This document shows positions 42,246 through 53,006 of a stretch of 64,000 nt of DNA, in pieces. The stretch is taken from assembly GCF_902459705.1 (NCBI RefSeq), contig NZ_CABPRU010000014.1, positions 1-64,000 on the forward strand, written 5' to 3'. A program made the translations under genes and the position numbers. Source of the DNA: Pandoraea terrigena. Its GTDB lineage: Bacteria; Pseudomonadota; Gammaproteobacteria; Burkholderiales; Burkholderiaceae. The notes below the pieces were generated by a model. It did no database searches, was not told the DNA's origin, and saw only the letters and a program-made list of their open reading frames with translations. How positions within the stretch are numbered: the stretch's first letter is position 1; each line of letters begins with the position of its first letter.

Positions 42246-43634
42246 ATGTCCGATACACACACTGACGGCATGCCCATGCCCGCGCGGGCCTGGGCCGTTG
42301 CGACCGTCATGCTCGCCATCTCCCTCGCGGTGCTCGATGGGGCGATTGCCAACGTCGCGCTCCCCACCATTGCGCGTGACCTCAACGCCAGCCCGGCCAC
42401 GTCGATCTGGATCGTCAACGCCTACCAGCTCGCCATCACCATCTCGTTGCTGCCGCTTGCTGCCCTCGGCGAGATCGTGAGCTACCGCCGCGTCTATACC
42501 GTCGGGCTCGCGCTCTTCACCGTCGCCTCGCTGGGCTGCGCGCTCTCGGATTCACTCGTCACGCTCACGCTCGCGCGCGTGGTGCAGGGCTTCGGTGCGG
42601 CCGGCATCATGAGCGTGAACACCGCGCTGGTGAAAGCGATCTACCCGTCGCGCTGGCTTGGACGCGGCGTGTCGCTCAACGCGCTCATCGTCGCCATCTC
42701 GTCCGCCGCCGGCCCGACGATTGCCGCCGGGGTGCTGTCCATCGCGACCTGGCCATGGCTCTTTGCCATCAATGTGCCGCTCGGCGTGATTGCCATTGCG
42801 ATCGCCATGCGCTCGCTGCCCGACACGGTCCGCGCCTCGCACCCGTTCGATTGGACCGGCGCCCTGTTGAGCGCGCTCACGTTCGGCTTGCTCATCTCCG
42901 GCATCGACGCCGTCGGCCACGGCCAGGCGCGCTGGCTGGTCGCGCTCGAGGTCGCTGCCGCCATCGTCATCGGTACGGTTTTCGTGCGACGTCAACGCAC
43001 CCAGCCGGTGCCGCTATTGCCCCTCGACCTGCTGCGCATTCCGATTTTCGGGCTGTCGATCTGCACGTCGATGGCGTCGTTCTGCGCGCAGATGCTCGCG
43101 TACGTCGCGCTGCCCTTCTTCCTGCAGGATTCGCTCGGCTTCGATCGTGTCCAGACCGGCTTGCTGATGACGGCCTGGCCGCTCACCATCGTCGTCGTCG
43201 CGCCGCTGGCCGGGCGGCTGCTGGAGTATTACAAGCCGGGACTGCTCGGCGCGATCGGTCTGACAGCGCTCGCCCTCGGCCTGCTTGCGCTCGGCTTGCT
43301 GCCCGCGCACCCGCATCCGGCCGATATCGTCTGGCGCATGGCCGTGTGCGGTTTCGGCTTCGGCCTGTTTCAGTCGCCCAACAATTACGCGATGCTCATG
43401 GCCGCCCCGGCGCATCGCAGCGGCGGCGCGAGCGGCATGCTGGGCACCGCGCGCCTGACCGGGCAGACAACCGGCGCCGCGCTCGTGGCCCTCGTCTTCA
43501 GCGTCTCCCCATCTGGCCACGGCACGCGCGCCTCGCTCTTCGTGGCTGCCGCGTTCGCCGCGGTAGCGGCCGTGGTGAGCAGCCTGCGCACGTTGCCCGC
43601 CGCCCAGCCGGGCGCACATTCGGCACGCGGATGA
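42246..43634 (+). CDS. MFS drug exporter, DHA2 (EmrB/QacA) type
   Basis: The 462-residue inner-membrane antiporter has about 14 hydrophobic segments. Motif LDGAIANVALPTIARDLNAS in helix one, WIVNAYQLAITISLLPLAAL in helix two and LARVVQGFGAAGIMSVN mark the 14-helix drug:proton family. ATG 42246 (MSDTHTDGM) is preferred over 42204. It probably exports a toxic compound, perhaps linked to the P450 upstream. No adjacent TetR or MarR gene is present even though a large palindrome lies upstream. Confidence 0.88.
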   Translation: MSDTHTDGMPMPARAWAVATVMLAISLAVLDGAIANVALPTIARDLNASPATSIWIVNAYQLAITISLLPLAALGEIVSYRRVYTVGLALFTVASLGCALSDSLVTLTLARVVQGFGAAGIMSVNTALVKAIYPSRWLGRGVSLNALIVAISSAAGPTIAAGVLSIATWPWLFAINVPLGVIAIAIAMRSLPDTVRASHPFDWTGALLSALTFGLLISGIDAVGHGQARWLVALEVAAAIVIGTVFVRRQRTQPVPLLPLDLLRIPIFGLSICTSMASFCAQMLAYVALPFFLQDSLGFDRVQTGLLMTAWPLTIVVVAPLAGRLLEYYKPGLLGAIGLTALALGLLALGLLPAHPHPADIVWRMAVCGFGFGLFQSPNNYAMLMAAPAHRSGGASGMLGTARLTGQTTGAALVALVFSVSPSGHGTRASLFVAAAFAAVAAVVSSLRTLPAAQPGAHSARG

Positions 43635-43734
43635 GCGCGGTGTCCCGGTGGCCTGAGTGCCTTCATCCGGTCGCCCGCCCGGCCGTGCTACACTGCCGAC
43701 CTTTTACGGCTCGCCCGCGCGGGCCGCAAATCCC

Positions 43735-44988
43735 ATGAGTTTCTGCGCCATCGATTTCGGCACTTCGAATTCTGCCGTCGCCGTGCAAGACGGCGCCGCC
43801 ATGCGTCTGGTCGAACTGGAAGCCGGCTACGGCACGCTGCCGACCGCCGTATTCTTCAATGCCGATGAAGGTGGCCGCGTATCGTTCGGCCGTCAGGCCG
43901 TCGCCGATTACGTCGATGGCTACGACGGGCGCCTGATGCGCTCGCTCAAGAGCCTGCTCGGCTCCTCCCTGATCGAAAGCACCACCGACCTCGGCAACGG
44001 CGCGGCGATGCGCTACATCGACATCATTTCCACGTTCCTGCGTCATCTGCGCACGCACGCGCTCACGTCCGGCGGCGGCGATTTGCGTCAGGTGGTCATG
44101 GGCCGCCCCGTGTTCTTCGTCGACGACGATCCGCGCGCCGACGCCGCCGCGCAGCGCTCGCTCGAACAAAGCGCGCGTGACGTGGGCTTCCACGACGTGC
44201 AGTTCCAGTTCGAGCCGATTGCGGCCGCGTTCGATTACGAGTCGCGCCTGAACGATGAGCAGCAGGTGCTCGTCATCGACATTGGCGGCGGCACCTCGGA
44301 CTTCTCGCTCGTGCGTGTCGGACCGGATCGGGCACGTCATCTGGATCGCAAGGACGACGTGCTCGCCCACCACGGCGTGCATATCGCCGGCACGGACTTC
44401 GACCGCCGCATCGAGCTCGCCACGATCTTGCGCGAACTCGGTTACAAGGCACTCGGCCCTGATGGCAAGGAAGTCCCGAACCGGATCTACTTCGATCTGG
44501 CGACGTGGCATCTGATCAACACGGTCTACACACCGAAGCGCGTCGGCGAGCTGGCACTCACGGCGCATCTGTACGCCGATCCGGCCCATCACCGGCGCCT
44601 GATGCGCACGGTCGAGCAACGCCTCGGGCACGCGCTCGTCGGCCATGCCGAAGACGCAAAGATCGATGTTTCCTCCGGCGGCGAGACACGCATCGACCTG
44701 TCGGTGATCGAGCGCGACCTCGCGGTCGCGTTCTCGGAAGCGGGATTGGTGGAAGCGGTCAGCGACGAGATCGCGAGCATCACGGCAGGCGCCGTGCATA
44801 CGGCGGCGTTGGCCGGCCTGCGTGCCGAAGACGTCGATGCGCTCTACTTCACCGGCGGGTCCACGGGCCTGCGCTGTCTTTCCGGTGCGATGTGCGCCGC
44901 CTTTCCGAAAGCGACGCCGGTGTTCGGTGACCGTCTCGCCAGCGTGGCGCTGGGGCTCGGCATTCACGCGAGACGCGTGTTTGCCTGA
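43735..44988 (+). CDS. Hsp70 family protein, YegD-like
   Basis: The 417-residue actin-fold ATPase has phosphate-1 AIDFGTSNSAVAV at the N-terminus, phosphate-2 VLVIDIGGGTSDFSLV near 180 and the adenosine motif LYFTGGSTGLRCL near 380. It covers only the nucleotide-binding domain and lacks the DnaK substrate-binding domain and lid, as in YegD. The role of YegD-like proteins is poorly known. It appears monocistronic and converges on amn. Confidence 0.87.
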   Translation: MSFCAIDFGTSNSAVAVQDGAAMRLVELEAGYGTLPTAVFFNADEGGRVSFGRQAVADYVDGYDGRLMRSLKSLLGSSLIESTTDLGNGAAMRYIDIISTFLRHLRTHALTSGGGDLRQVVMGRPVFFVDDDPRADAAAQRSLEQSARDVGFHDVQFQFEPIAAAFDYESRLNDEQQVLVIDIGGGTSDFSLVRVGPDRARHLDRKDDVLAHHGVHIAGTDFDRRIELATILRELGYKALGPDGKEVPNRIYFDLATWHLINTVYTPKRVGELALTAHLYADPAHHRRLMRTVEQRLGHALVGHAEDAKIDVSSGGETRIDLSVIERDLAVAFSEAGLVEAVSDEIASITAGAVHTAALAGLRAEDVDALYFTGGSTGLRCLSGAMCAAFPKATPVFGDRLASVALGLGIHARRVFA

Positions 44989-45001
44989 GCGATCGCCAGC
45001 G

Positions 45002-45023
45002 CCCCGCCGGCGGTCCTGCGGGG
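45002..45023. terminator. GC hairpin between convergent genes
   Basis: CCCCGC and GCGGGG pair around a ten-base loop in the short gap between the Hsp70-like gene and amn. It could serve both directions, but no T run flanks it. Confidence 0.35.
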
Positions 45024-45028
45024 GTCCG

Positions 45029-46528
45029 TTACTGGAACGCGACTTCGTTGAAACTGCGCAGTTTGCGACTGTGCAGACGATCCAGACCGTTATCGCGCAG
45101 CAGTTCCATCGTCTTCACGCCGATCTTCAGATGCTGGTCGACGCGCTCGCGATAAAACCGGTCCGCCATGCCGGGCAACTTCAGTTCGCCATGCAACGGC
45201 TTGTCGCTCACGCATAGCAAGGTGCCGTACGGCACCCGGAATCGAAAGCCGTTCGCCGCAATCGTCGCACTCTCCATGTCGAGCGCAATGGCTCGGCTCT
45301 GACTCATGCGCTGCACCGGTTCGCGGTGATCGCGCAACTCCCAGTTCCGATTATCGACGGTGACGACCGTGCCCGTGCGCATCACGCGCTTGAGTTCGAA
45401 ATCGTCGAGCTGCGTGACGTCGGCGACGGCGCGCTCGATCGCGACCTGCACTTCGGCCAGCGGCGGCACCGGCACCCACCGCGGCAGATCGTCGTCGAGC
45501 ACGTGATCCTCGCGCACATACCCGTGCGCGAGGCAGTAGTCGCCCAGACGCTGCGAGTTGCGCAGCCCGGCACAGTGGCCGAGCATGACCCAGGCATGCG
45601 GGCGCAGCACGGCGATGTGATCGGTGATGGTCTTCGCGTTGGACGGTCCCACGCCGATGTTGACCATCGTGATGCCCGTATTGTCCGGGCGCACGAGGTG
45701 ATACGCCGGCATCTGCGGCAGGCGCGGCGGCGGCGTGCCCCGCGCGTCGCGCGCGTCGATGTTCTGGTTCCAGTGCGTGACGTTGCCCGGCTCGACGAAG
45801 GCCGTGTACTGGCTGCGGTACTCACGCAACGCCGGATCGTCGGTCGCGCTCATCAACTCACGCCCCAGTTCGACGAACTCGTCGATATAGAACTGGTAGT
45901 TCGTGAAAAGCACGTAGTTCTGGAAATTCTCGGGCGACGTAGCCGTGTAATGGCGCAGGCGATGCAGCGAATAGTCGACGCGCGGCGCCGTGAACAGGGC
46001 GAGCGGCAGGATCTCGCCGGGCAACGGATCGCGCGTGCCGTTCACGATGCTGTCGTCCATCGCCGCCAGGTCGGGCACGTCAAATACGGTGCGCATGGCG
46101 CGCAGGTGCGTCTGATCGAGATCGCCTTCGAGATAGACGCCATCCTGGTAAGCGAAATGCACGGGAATCGGCTCGTCGGAAACGCCCACGTCGAACGCTA
46201 CGCCGTGATTGTGGGCCAGACGGCGAAGCTGCTCGACGTAGTAGTTCTCGAACAGATCCGGTCGCGTGACCGTCGTCTGGTAACTGCCCGGCCCCGAAAC
46301 GAAACCATACGACAGGCGCTTGTCCAGTTGGGTGATGTCTTCGGTGGTGATGCGAATGAATGGGTAATGCGCGCTCACACGCCGCGTCGCTTCCTTCTGC
46401 GTGGAAAAACGGTCGAAAGCGGCGCGAAGGTACGCCGTGTTGGCGTCGTAGATCGTCTTCAGGTAGGCAACAGCTTCCACCGGATCGGTGATCGATCGGG
46501 TGGCATGGACCGGTTCTTGTTCGGACAT
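45029..46528 (-). CDS. amn: AMP nucleosidase
   Basis: The 499-residue enzyme hydrolyses AMP to adenine and ribose 5-phosphate, adjusting the adenylate pool. The N-terminal domain (to about residue 180) includes FIRITTEDITQLDKRLSYGF. The catalytic nucleoside-phosphorylase-like domain contains MVNIGVGPSNAKTITDH near 290, MLGHCAGLR and ALDMESATIAANGFRF near 425. ATG 46528 has AGAGG upstream. It lies 22 bases after the glk fusion gene on the same strand, so read-through from the sugar operon is possible. Confidence 0.93.
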   Translation of the reverse strand: MSEQEPVHATRSITDPVEAVAYLKTIYDANTAYLRAAFDRFSTQKEATRRVSAHYPFIRITTEDITQLDKRLSYGFVSGPGSYQTTVTRPDLFENYYVEQLRRLAHNHGVAFDVGVSDEPIPVHFAYQDGVYLEGDLDQTHLRAMRTVFDVPDLAAMDDSIVNGTRDPLPGEILPLALFTAPRVDYSLHRLRHYTATSPENFQNYVLFTNYQFYIDEFVELGRELMSATDDPALREYRSQYTAFVEPGNVTHWNQNIDARDARGTPPPRLPQMPAYHLVRPDNTGITMVNIGVGPSNAKTITDHIAVLRPHAWVMLGHCAGLRNSQRLGDYCLAHGYVREDHVLDDDLPRWVPVPPLAEVQVAIERAVADVTQLDDFELKRVMRTGTVVTVDNRNWELRDHREPVQRMSQSRAIALDMESATIAANGFRFRVPYGTLLCVSDKPLHGELKLPGMADRFYRERVDQHLKIGVKTMELLRDNGLDRLHSRKLRSFNEVAFQ

Positions 46529-46550
46529 GCACAAACCTCTTCTGTCTTGA

Positions 46551-48449
46551 TCATGAGGATGAGTATGCACCCATTGTGACACGACCGGCAGGCGTCTCCG
46601 CGTCCTGGCCGCTGCCGTGGCCGAGCCAGTCGAGCGCGCCCTCGCCGGCCGTCTGCGCGCCCGGTCCGGCACGCCGTATCGCCACGCCGACCGCAAGCAC
46701 GTCGATGGCGGCGAGATGCAGGATTCGCGCGATCATCGTCACGTGAGCGCCCATCGTCTCGACGTGATCGTTGGGCAGGACCAGCGTCGCCTTGCGCGCC
46801 AGCGGCGAGTTGCGGGCCGTGAGCGCAATGACCTTCGCGCCTCGCGCCACGGCAGTATCGACGGCACGGTTCAAATCCGCCGAGCGGCCCGACGCCGAAA
46901 TCGCGACCACCACGTCGCCGTCGCCCAGCAGCCCCGCCGACGCCTGCAACAAGTACGGGTCGCCGTAGGCGATGGTCGGCATGCCGAAGCGGAAGAACTT
47001 GTAGTGCGCGTCCTGCGCGATCACGCCGGAATTACCCAGCCCGTAGAACTCGATGCGGCGCGCCCCATCGAGCAACGTGACCGCCGCCTCGAGCGTGCGC
47101 GCGTCGAGGTGCTCGCGCATCTGCAAGATCGACGACACCGTGTTGTCGAGCACCTTGGCGCTGAATTCCGCCGCCGAGTCACCCACGTGCACCTGCCCGT
47201 GACGCACCGGCAGCGTGCCAGTCAGCGCACTCGCGAGTTTGAGCTTGAAGTCCGAAAGCCCCTGACAGCCGAGCTTGCGACAAAAGCGGATGACCGTGGG
47301 CTGGCTCACTCCCGCCAGACGCGAGATTTCCGCCACTGGCTCCGCAAGCAGCGCACGCGGTTGCTTGAGCGTGAGTTCAGCCACGCGCTGCTCGGCCGGG
47401 CTCAACCGGTCTCGCAAGCGATGCAGGCGGTCGATCAATGCGCCCGCGCCCGCCGCATGCGTGCCGAGCTGTTCGGCCAGAATGGCGGATGTGCCCAGGA
47501 ACGCCGGGTGATCCGCCGTGATGACGTAGGTCGGGATCGGCTTGAGATACGCCTCGAAGCGGCCCTTCGCCTCGAAGCGCTGGCGAAACGGCGAGTCCTC
47601 GAACAACTTGCCGAGCTTCGGGATCACACCGCCCCCCAGATACACGCCGCCCACGGCGCCCAGCGACACCGCGACATTGCCCGCGAGCGTGCCGAGCATC
47701 GCGCAGAAGCAATCGACGGTCTCGCGCGCGAGCGGATCGCCCGCCTGGGCGAGCTTCACGATGTCTGGCGTCTCCAACGAGGGAACGGTGCGGCCATCTC
47801 GCCCCGCCAACGCTTGATAGATGAGCGCCATGCCGGGCCCGGATACGAGACGCTCGAACGACACATGCGAAAACTGCTTCCACGCGTAGCGCAGCACCTC
47901 GATTTCGCGCTCGTCCGCCGGCGCGAACGTCGTGTGCCCGCCTTCGCTGCCGAGCGCGATCCAGCGGTCTGCCGCCGGAATCAGGCCCGATACGCCAACG
48001 CCGGTGCCCGGGCCAAGCAGGCCGATCACGCCCCCCGGCTGCGGTTCGCCGCCGCCCACCTGTCGCTTCTGCGCATCCGACAGATATGGCAGCGCCATCG
48101 CCAGTGCGGTGAAATCGTTGACGACCAGCAGCGTCTCGAAATGCAGTGCCCGACGCGTCGCTTCGATCGAGAAGTGCCAGTCGCGATTCGTCATGCGCAC
48201 CTCGTCGCCGGCAATCGGGTTGGCAATCGCGATCGCGGCGTGCCGCACCGGTTCTGCGTGATCGGCCTCGTCAAGATAGGCGCGGATGACTTCGGGAACG
48301 CCGGGAAAATCGTCGCAGGCATAGTCCCGAATCTCGATGAGATCTCCGGGGGCGACTTCCAGCGCGAAGCGGGCGTTGGTGCCGCCGATGTCGGCCAGCA
48401 GTCGCGGACCACTCATGTGCGGTGGATTATTCCTCACTCCAGAAGACAT
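46551..48449 (-). CDS. glk: bifunctional glucokinase / RpiR-HexR family regulator fusion
   Basis: The 632-residue fusion protein has a glucokinase in residues 1 to about 335 ([50 protein letters not shown]). From about 345 an RpiR-type HTH ([23 protein letters not shown]) and a SIS sugar-phosphate domain ([34 protein letters not shown]) follow. It phosphorylates glucose and probably represses zwf and edd, sensing KDPG as HexR does. The start at 48449 is supported by AAGGAG and overlaps pgl by 23 bases; ATG 48416 is an alternative. The fusion is known in Burkholderia relatives. Confidence 0.92.
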   Translation of the reverse strand: MSSGVRNNPPHMSGPRLLADIGGTNARFALEVAPGDLIEIRDYACDDFPGVPEVIRAYLDEADHAEPVRHAAIAIANPIAGDEVRMTNRDWHFSIEATRRALHFETLLVVNDFTALAMALPYLSDAQKRQVGGGEPQPGGVIGLLGPGTGVGVSGLIPAADRWIALGSEGGHTTFAPADEREIEVLRYAWKQFSHVSFERLVSGPGMALIYQALAGRDGRTVPSLETPDIVKLAQAGDPLARETVDCFCAMLGTLAGNVAVSLGAVGGVYLGGGVIPKLGKLFEDSPFRQRFEAKGRFEAYLKPIPTYVITADHPAFLGTSAILAEQLGTHAAGAGALIDRLHRLRDRLSPAEQRVAELTLKQPRALLAEPVAEISRLAGVSQPTVIRFCRKLGCQGLSDFKLKLASALTGTLPVRHGQVHVGDSAAEFSAKVLDNTVSSILQMREHLDARTLEAAVTLLDGARRIEFYGLGNSGVIAQDAHYKFFRFGMPTIAYGDPYLLQASAGLLGDGDVVVAISASGRSADLNRAVDTAVARGAKVIALTARNSPLARKATLVLPNDHVETMGAHVTMIARILHLAAIDVLAVGVAIRRAGPGAQTAGEGALDWLGHGSGQDAETPAGRVTMGAYSSS

Positions 48450-49104
48450 CGATGTTCACTCCTTCACAATGGATCAGCCGGGAGATGGCGTTGTCCTGCG
48501 CCTCTGCCTGCGCCGCTTCGAACACGGCACGTTTGGCGGGACCTTGAATTTGCAGCATGAGCCGATCGCAGGACGCCAGGGCCGCCAGCGACCACGACAC
48601 GCGCAAGTGCGGCGCGTGCTGCGGCTGCACGAGCACGAACCTGTCGTGCGTGGTGATGGCGTTGCGCCATTGCACCGCATCGGCGAAAAGCGACGCCGTA
48701 TGGCCGTCCTCGCCCATGCCGAGCACACACACTTGCGGCACGCCATGCACCCACGTGTCGTTGAGCGTTTGCACGTGCAGCGCGGCGGAAGTCGTCGTGT
48801 CCACCAACGGCAACCAGTGCGCGCCGTCCACGCCGGGCAGCAGCGTCTCGGCGACCAGCCGGGCATTGCTCTCGGCGTGTGTGGGCGGCAGCCAGCGGTC
48901 GTCGACGAGCGTGATGTCGACGTCGCGCCACGCCACCGGCAGCCGGGCCAGTTGCGAGAGGAATGCCTTGGGACTCGTGCCGCCCGACACGGCCAGCAAC
49001 GCGCGCGGACGAATCGCCAGCGCCTCATCGAGCCGCGCGACGACGGCGTTGGCGAGCGCCAGGGCCTGTGCCTGCCGCGTGGGATAGGTGCGCCAGTGAA
49101 TCAT
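48427..49104 (-). CDS. pgl: 6-phosphogluconolactonase
   Basis: The 225-residue enzyme hydrolyses 6-phosphogluconolactone to 6-phosphogluconate. It shows [17 protein letters not shown] near residue 37, [17 protein letters not shown] near 65 and [16 protein letters not shown] near 125, the standard lactonase motifs. It is the middle gene of zwf-pgl-glk; the start lies 57 bases after the zwf stop. Confidence 0.95.
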   Translation of the reverse strand: MIHWRTYPTRQAQALALANAVVARLDEALAIRPRALLAVSGGTSPKAFLSQLARLPVAWRDVDITLVDDRWLPPTHAESNARLVAETLLPGVDGAHWLPLVDTTTSAALHVQTLNDTWVHGVPQVCVLGMGEDGHTASLFADAVQWRNAITTHDRFVLVQPQHAPHLRVSWSLAALASCDRLMLQIQGPAKRAVFEAAQAEAQDNAISRLIHCEGVNIDVFWSEE

Positions 49105-49161
49105 GGGTGTCGACCTCCGTTTTGCTTGACGCCGGGCGCGATCGCCCCCGGGCGCTTCCCC

Positions 49162-50649
49162 TCAGTTGTCTTCTTCGACCCAGCTCGTGCCGGACTGCGC
49201 GAGCAACGCGCTTGCGGCGGGCGGCCCCCAGGTGCCGGCGGCGTAGCGCTTGGGCCCCTTGTGCTGACGCGACCAGTACGCCTGGATCGGCGCGACCCAG
49301 CGCCAGGCCGCCTCCTGCTCGTCGCGACGGACAAAAAGGGCGAGGCGCCCGTTGATCACATCGAGCAGCAGCCGCTCGTATGCATCCATCCGATGTCCCT
49401 TGAAGAACTGGTCGAACGCCAGGTCGAGGTGAACCGTTTGCAGGTTCATGCCCTCGCCCGGTTGCTTCGCCAGACAGTAAAGGCGAATCGATTCGTTCGG
49501 CTGCAGGCGGATGACGAGACGATTGGCGCCGGCTTGCGCCGTCGCCTCGCCAAGCAACGGATAGGGTGTTGCGCGGTAGTTGACGACAATCTCCGCCACG
49601 CGCTCGCCCAGTCGCTTGCCCGTGCGCAGGTAGAACGGCACGCCGGCCCAGCGCCAGTTGTCGATCTCGGCCTTGAGGGCCACGAACGTCTCGGTCTGGC
49701 TCGATGGCGGCACACCGGGCTCGTCGACGTAGGCCGGCACCGCCGACTTGCCGATCGCGCCACCGCCGTATTGGCCTCGCACCACATTGCGCGCAACCGT
49801 GTCGTCGTCGAGTTGACGCAGCGAGCGCAGCACGCGCAATTTCTCGTCGCGCACGGCGTCGGCGTCCATCGACAGTGGCGGCTCCATCGCGACGATGGCC
49901 AGCAGTTGCAGCAAATGGTTCTGCACCATGTCGCGCAGCGCGCCGGTCTGTTCGTAGAACTCGCCACGCCCTTCGACGCCGATCTCCTCGGCAATCGTGA
50001 TCTGGATGCTGTCGATCAGCTCGCGCCGCCACAACGGCTCGAAGATCGCGTTGCCGAAGCGCAGCGCCAGCAGGTTCTGCACCGCCTCTTTTCCGAGGTA
50101 GTGGTCGATGCGATAGATCTGGTCTTCGCGGAAGCTCGCGCCCACCGCGTCATTGATCGCCTCTGACGAGGCCAGATCGTGGCCCAGCGGCTTTTCCAGC
50201 ACGATCCGGCTGTTCTCGTTGAGCTTGGCGCTGCGCAGCCCTTCACAAATGGGGATGAACAGCGACGGGCCGGTGGCCAGGTAAAAGATGCGCACGCCCC
50301 GCCGCTGGGCGAGACGCTCGGCCAGCACGCCGAACTCGGCTTCACGCCCAAGATCGAGCGGCATGTAGTCGATCGTGGCGAGAAACCGCGACCAGGTGCC
50401 CTCGTCCCAGACGTCCGGCTTGATATGCGCGCGCACGTGTTCCTCGCACCACGCATGGTACGCGGCGGCGTCCATCGGCTTGCGTGCAATGGCCAGGATG
50501 CGACCGGCATTCCCACCCGGGTCGACGTCGGCCTCCGAGCCCAATTGTCCCGTGCGGAATGCCCGGAACAGCGCAGGCAGCACTTTGCGCAATGACAAAT
50601 CGCCGGTGGCGCCGAACAACACAAAGGTATAGGGTGAAGACGTGTTCAT
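49162..50649 (-). CDS. zwf: glucose-6-phosphate 1-dehydrogenase
   Basis: The 495-residue enzyme oxidises glucose 6-phosphate to the lactone with NAD(P), the entry to the Entner-Doudoroff and pentose phosphate routes. N-terminal FVLFGATGDLSLRKVLPAL is the cofactor site, RIDHYLGKE near residue 180 is the active-site signature, and FYLRTGKRL is near 370. ATG 50649 matches the family start; the longer frame to 50826 covers the promoter. First gene of the minus-strand operon; HexR operators lie upstream. Confidence 0.96.
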   Translation of the reverse strand: MNTSSPYTFVLFGATGDLSLRKVLPALFRAFRTGQLGSEADVDPGGNAGRILAIARKPMDAAAYHAWCEEHVRAHIKPDVWDEGTWSRFLATIDYMPLDLGREAEFGVLAERLAQRRGVRIFYLATGPSLFIPICEGLRSAKLNENSRIVLEKPLGHDLASSEAINDAVGASFREDQIYRIDHYLGKEAVQNLLALRFGNAIFEPLWRRELIDSIQITIAEEIGVEGRGEFYEQTGALRDMVQNHLLQLLAIVAMEPPLSMDADAVRDEKLRVLRSLRQLDDDTVARNVVRGQYGGGAIGKSAVPAYVDEPGVPPSSQTETFVALKAEIDNWRWAGVPFYLRTGKRLGERVAEIVVNYRATPYPLLGEATAQAGANRLVIRLQPNESIRLYCLAKQPGEGMNLQTVHLDLAFDQFFKGHRMDAYERLLLDVINGRLALFVRRDEQEAAWRWVAPIQAYWSRQHKGPKRYAAGTWGPPAASALLAQSGTSWVEEDN

Positions 50650-50826
50650 AGACAGCGTGGACTCCGTGCAACCGGACGTTTCTCCTCGGCGCCGCGTGGC
50701 GCGCCATCTGGCGAACGACCTGACCAACGCGCCAGCGAGCGCCGAACGGGTCGAACAGGTCGAGTGGGGCGCCGGATATGGCAGAGGTCCGGATGTGACT
50801 GAAGAAGCGCAACTTTGACACTGCAT

Positions 50827-50841
50827 TGTAGTTTAACTACA
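50827..50841. promoter_or_regulatory. HexR operator
   Basis: TGTAGTTTAACTACA is a perfect 15-bp palindrome and fits the HexR pattern TGTARTTAAATTACA closely. Its place between zwf and edd matches the known regulon design, with the HexR moiety encoded in the same operon. Confidence 0.85.
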
Positions 50842-50860
50842 CTTCTACGCAACAAAATCT

Positions 50861-50875
50861 CGTGCTTTGACTACA
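50861..50875. promoter_or_regulatory. second, weaker HexR-like site
   Basis: CGTGCTTTGACTACA matches the palindrome at 50827-50841 at 11 of 15 positions, with the right half intact. It lies 34 bases to the right of the first site, which suits cooperative control of edd. Confidence 0.45.
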
Positions 50876-50953
50876 TCAGCACCCCATGATCGAGGCCAAC
50901 GCATCGCCCCAATCCCGTTTGCGAGCGACGTCGCAGGCGTGAAACGCCTTGAC

Positions 50954-50989
50954 CGCATCAAGCGCGTCAAGCGCGTCGAGCGCGTCAAG
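50954..50989 (+). repeat. nine-base tandem repeat, four units
   Basis: Units CGCATCAAG, CGCGTCAAG, CGCGTCGAG and CGCGTCAAG follow one another in the edd leader, about 60 bases before the start. Copy number could vary by slippage. Confidence 0.7.
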
Positions 50990-51051
50990 CGGCGTCATGG
51001 GTGGTTTGCGCATCCCCCGCAACGGGCGGCCCACAACGTCCCGGAAATCCC

Positions 51052-52899
51052 ATGACCCAGTCTTCGCACAACGTGTCACTGCATCCGGTAGTGGAACGCG
51101 TGACCCAGCGCCTGATCGAGCGCAGTCGCGCATCCCGTCAGGCGTACCTGGAGGGCGTGGCCCGCGCCACGCAGGGGCAGCCCGGTCGCGAGTCGATCGG
51201 CTGCGCCAACCTCGCGCACGCCCTGGCCGCCGCCCCCGCCGACGACCGCATCAAGATCCGCACCGAGCGCACGCCCAATATCGGTATCGTCACCGCCTAC
51301 AACGACATGTTGTCGGCACACGCCCCGTTCGTGGAGTTCCCCGACGTCATCAAGTCCGCCGCACGGGCGCATGGCGCCAGTGCGCAAGTCGCCGGCGGCG
51401 TGCCCGCCATGTGCGATGGCGTGACGCAGGGTTATGCGGGCATGGAACTCTCGTTGTTCTCGCGCGACGTGATTGCAATGGCCTCTGTCGTCGCACTCTC
51501 GCACCAGATGTTCGACGCGGCCATGTTCCTCGGCGTATGTGACAAGATCGTGCCGGGCATGGTCATCGCCGCCCAGGCGTTCGGTCACCTGCCTGCCGTT
51601 TTTGCCCCGGCGGGCCCGATGCCCTCCGGACTGCCCAACGACGAGAAGTCGCGTATCCGGCAGGAGTACGCCGCGGGCCGCATCACCCGCGCGGCGCTGC
51701 TCGATTCCGAACTCGCCGCGTATCACACGGAAGGCACCTGCACGTTCTACGGCACGGCCAACAGCAACCAGATGCTCATGGAATTCATGGGACTGAATCT
51801 GCCGGGCGCCTCATTCGTCAATCCGCATACGCCGTTGCGTCATGCGCTCACGCAGGCGGCCACGGCGCGCGCGGTGGCGCTGGCGAAGACCCGCACCAAC
51901 ACGTCCCACATTCTCGATGAGCGCGCGTTCATCAATGGCGTCGTCGGCCTGCTGGCCACGGGCGGCTCGACCAACCACACACTGCATCTGGTGGCAATGG
52001 CGCATGCGGGCGGCATTCTGCTCGACTGGCAGGACTTCGCCGAACTGTCGGACGTCACCCCGCTGCTCGCCCACGTCTACCCGAACGGCAAGGCGGATGT
52101 GAACCAGTTCCACGCGGCGGGCGGCCTGAACTTCGTCATTCGTGAGTTGCTCGATGCCGGTTTCCTCCACGACGATGTGACCACGGTCATGGGCCACGGT
52201 CTGCGCGCGTACACGCAGGAAGCGGTGCTGCGCGACGACGCGCTCACGTGGCAGGACGCCCCCGGCGCCAGTCTCGACGAAGGCATCGTGCGCCCGGCGT
52301 CGCGGCCGTTTGCGCACGAAGGCGGGTTGCGCATGCTGACGGGCAACCTGGGACGCGCGGTGATCAAGTCGTCCGCCGTCAAGCCCGAACATCAGACCGT
52401 GCGTGCGCCGGCGCGCGTGTTCTCCGATCAGGAGAGCGCGCAAACGGCATTCAAGGCCGGAGAACTGACGCGTGACGTGATCGTCGTCGTGCGCTTCCAG
52501 GGCCCGCAGGCGAACGGCATGCCGGAATTGCACAAGCTCATGCCGATGCTTGGCCTGCTGCAGGACGAAGGCCATCGTGTGGCGCTCGTGACCGACGGGC
52601 GGATGTCCGGCGCGTCGGGCAAGGTGCCCGCCGCCATTCATCTGTCGCCGGAAGCGGAGCAAGGTGGCATGCTCGCGCGCGTGCAGGACGGCGACATCAT
52701 CACAATCGATTGCGAGAAGAACGTGTTGCACTGCGAAGTCGACGACGCCACGCTCGCCGCGCGCGCCCCGGCCCCGGTGCCGCAACGGCCGTTCGACCCG
52801 TGGCGCAACGTGTTCCGGCTATTCCGGCGCAATGTCAGCGCCGCACCGCACGGGGCATGCGTGCTGTTCGACGACTCGGAGTATCCGAAGCACGATTGA
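51052..52899 (+). CDS. edd: 6-phosphogluconate dehydratase
   Basis: The 615-residue 4Fe-4S enzyme converts 6-phosphogluconate to 2-keto-3-deoxy-6-phosphogluconate. Family motifs are [16 protein letters not shown] near residue 80, [19 protein letters not shown] near 115 with one cluster Cys, [15 protein letters not shown] near 235, and [19 protein letters not shown] near 520. Start 51052 ([12 protein letters not shown]) is preferred over 51001. The KDPG aldolase gene (eda) does not follow; the next gene is on the opposite strand. Confidence 0.95.
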   Translation: MTQSSHNVSLHPVVERVTQRLIERSRASRQAYLEGVARATQGQPGRESIGCANLAHALAAAPADDRIKIRTERTPNIGIVTAYNDMLSAHAPFVEFPDVIKSAARAHGASAQVAGGVPAMCDGVTQGYAGMELSLFSRDVIAMASVVALSHQMFDAAMFLGVCDKIVPGMVIAAQAFGHLPAVFAPAGPMPSGLPNDEKSRIRQEYAAGRITRAALLDSELAAYHTEGTCTFYGTANSNQMLMEFMGLNLPGASFVNPHTPLRHALTQAATARAVALAKTRTNTSHILDERAFINGVVGLLATGGSTNHTLHLVAMAHAGGILLDWQDFAELSDVTPLLAHVYPNGKADVNQFHAAGGLNFVIRELLDAGFLHDDVTTVMGHGLRAYTQEAVLRDDALTWQDAPGASLDEGIVRPASRPFAHEGGLRMLTGNLGRAVIKSSAVKPEHQTVRAPARVFSDQESAQTAFKAGELTRDVIVVVRFQGPQANGMPELHKLMPMLGLLQDEGHRVALVTDGRMSGASGKVPAAIHLSPEAEQGGMLARVQDGDIITIDCEKNVLHCEVDDATLAARAPAPVPQRPFDPWRNVFRLFRRNVSAAPHGACVLFDDSEYPKHD

Positions 52900-53006
52900 C
52901 CGACCGACGCACCGCTCCGCCCTGCCGCGGCAAGGCGCCAGGTGCCGCACGTCAGGCGTCAGACGCCATCAGGCGGTCCTGGCGCTGGATGCACCCCAGA
53001 TGCCGG

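Larger units (their letters stand above)
50650..51051. other. divergent zwf-edd promoter region
   Basis: The gap carries two HexR-like sites (50827-50841, 50861-50875) in an AT-rich core and a nine-base tandem repeat close to edd. No further gene is evident. Confidence 0.6.

Noticed and set aside
46617-50166. long plus-strand frames (647 and 609 codons)
   Set aside because: They are antisense to glk, pgl and zwf, with arginine/histidine-rich composition and no domains.
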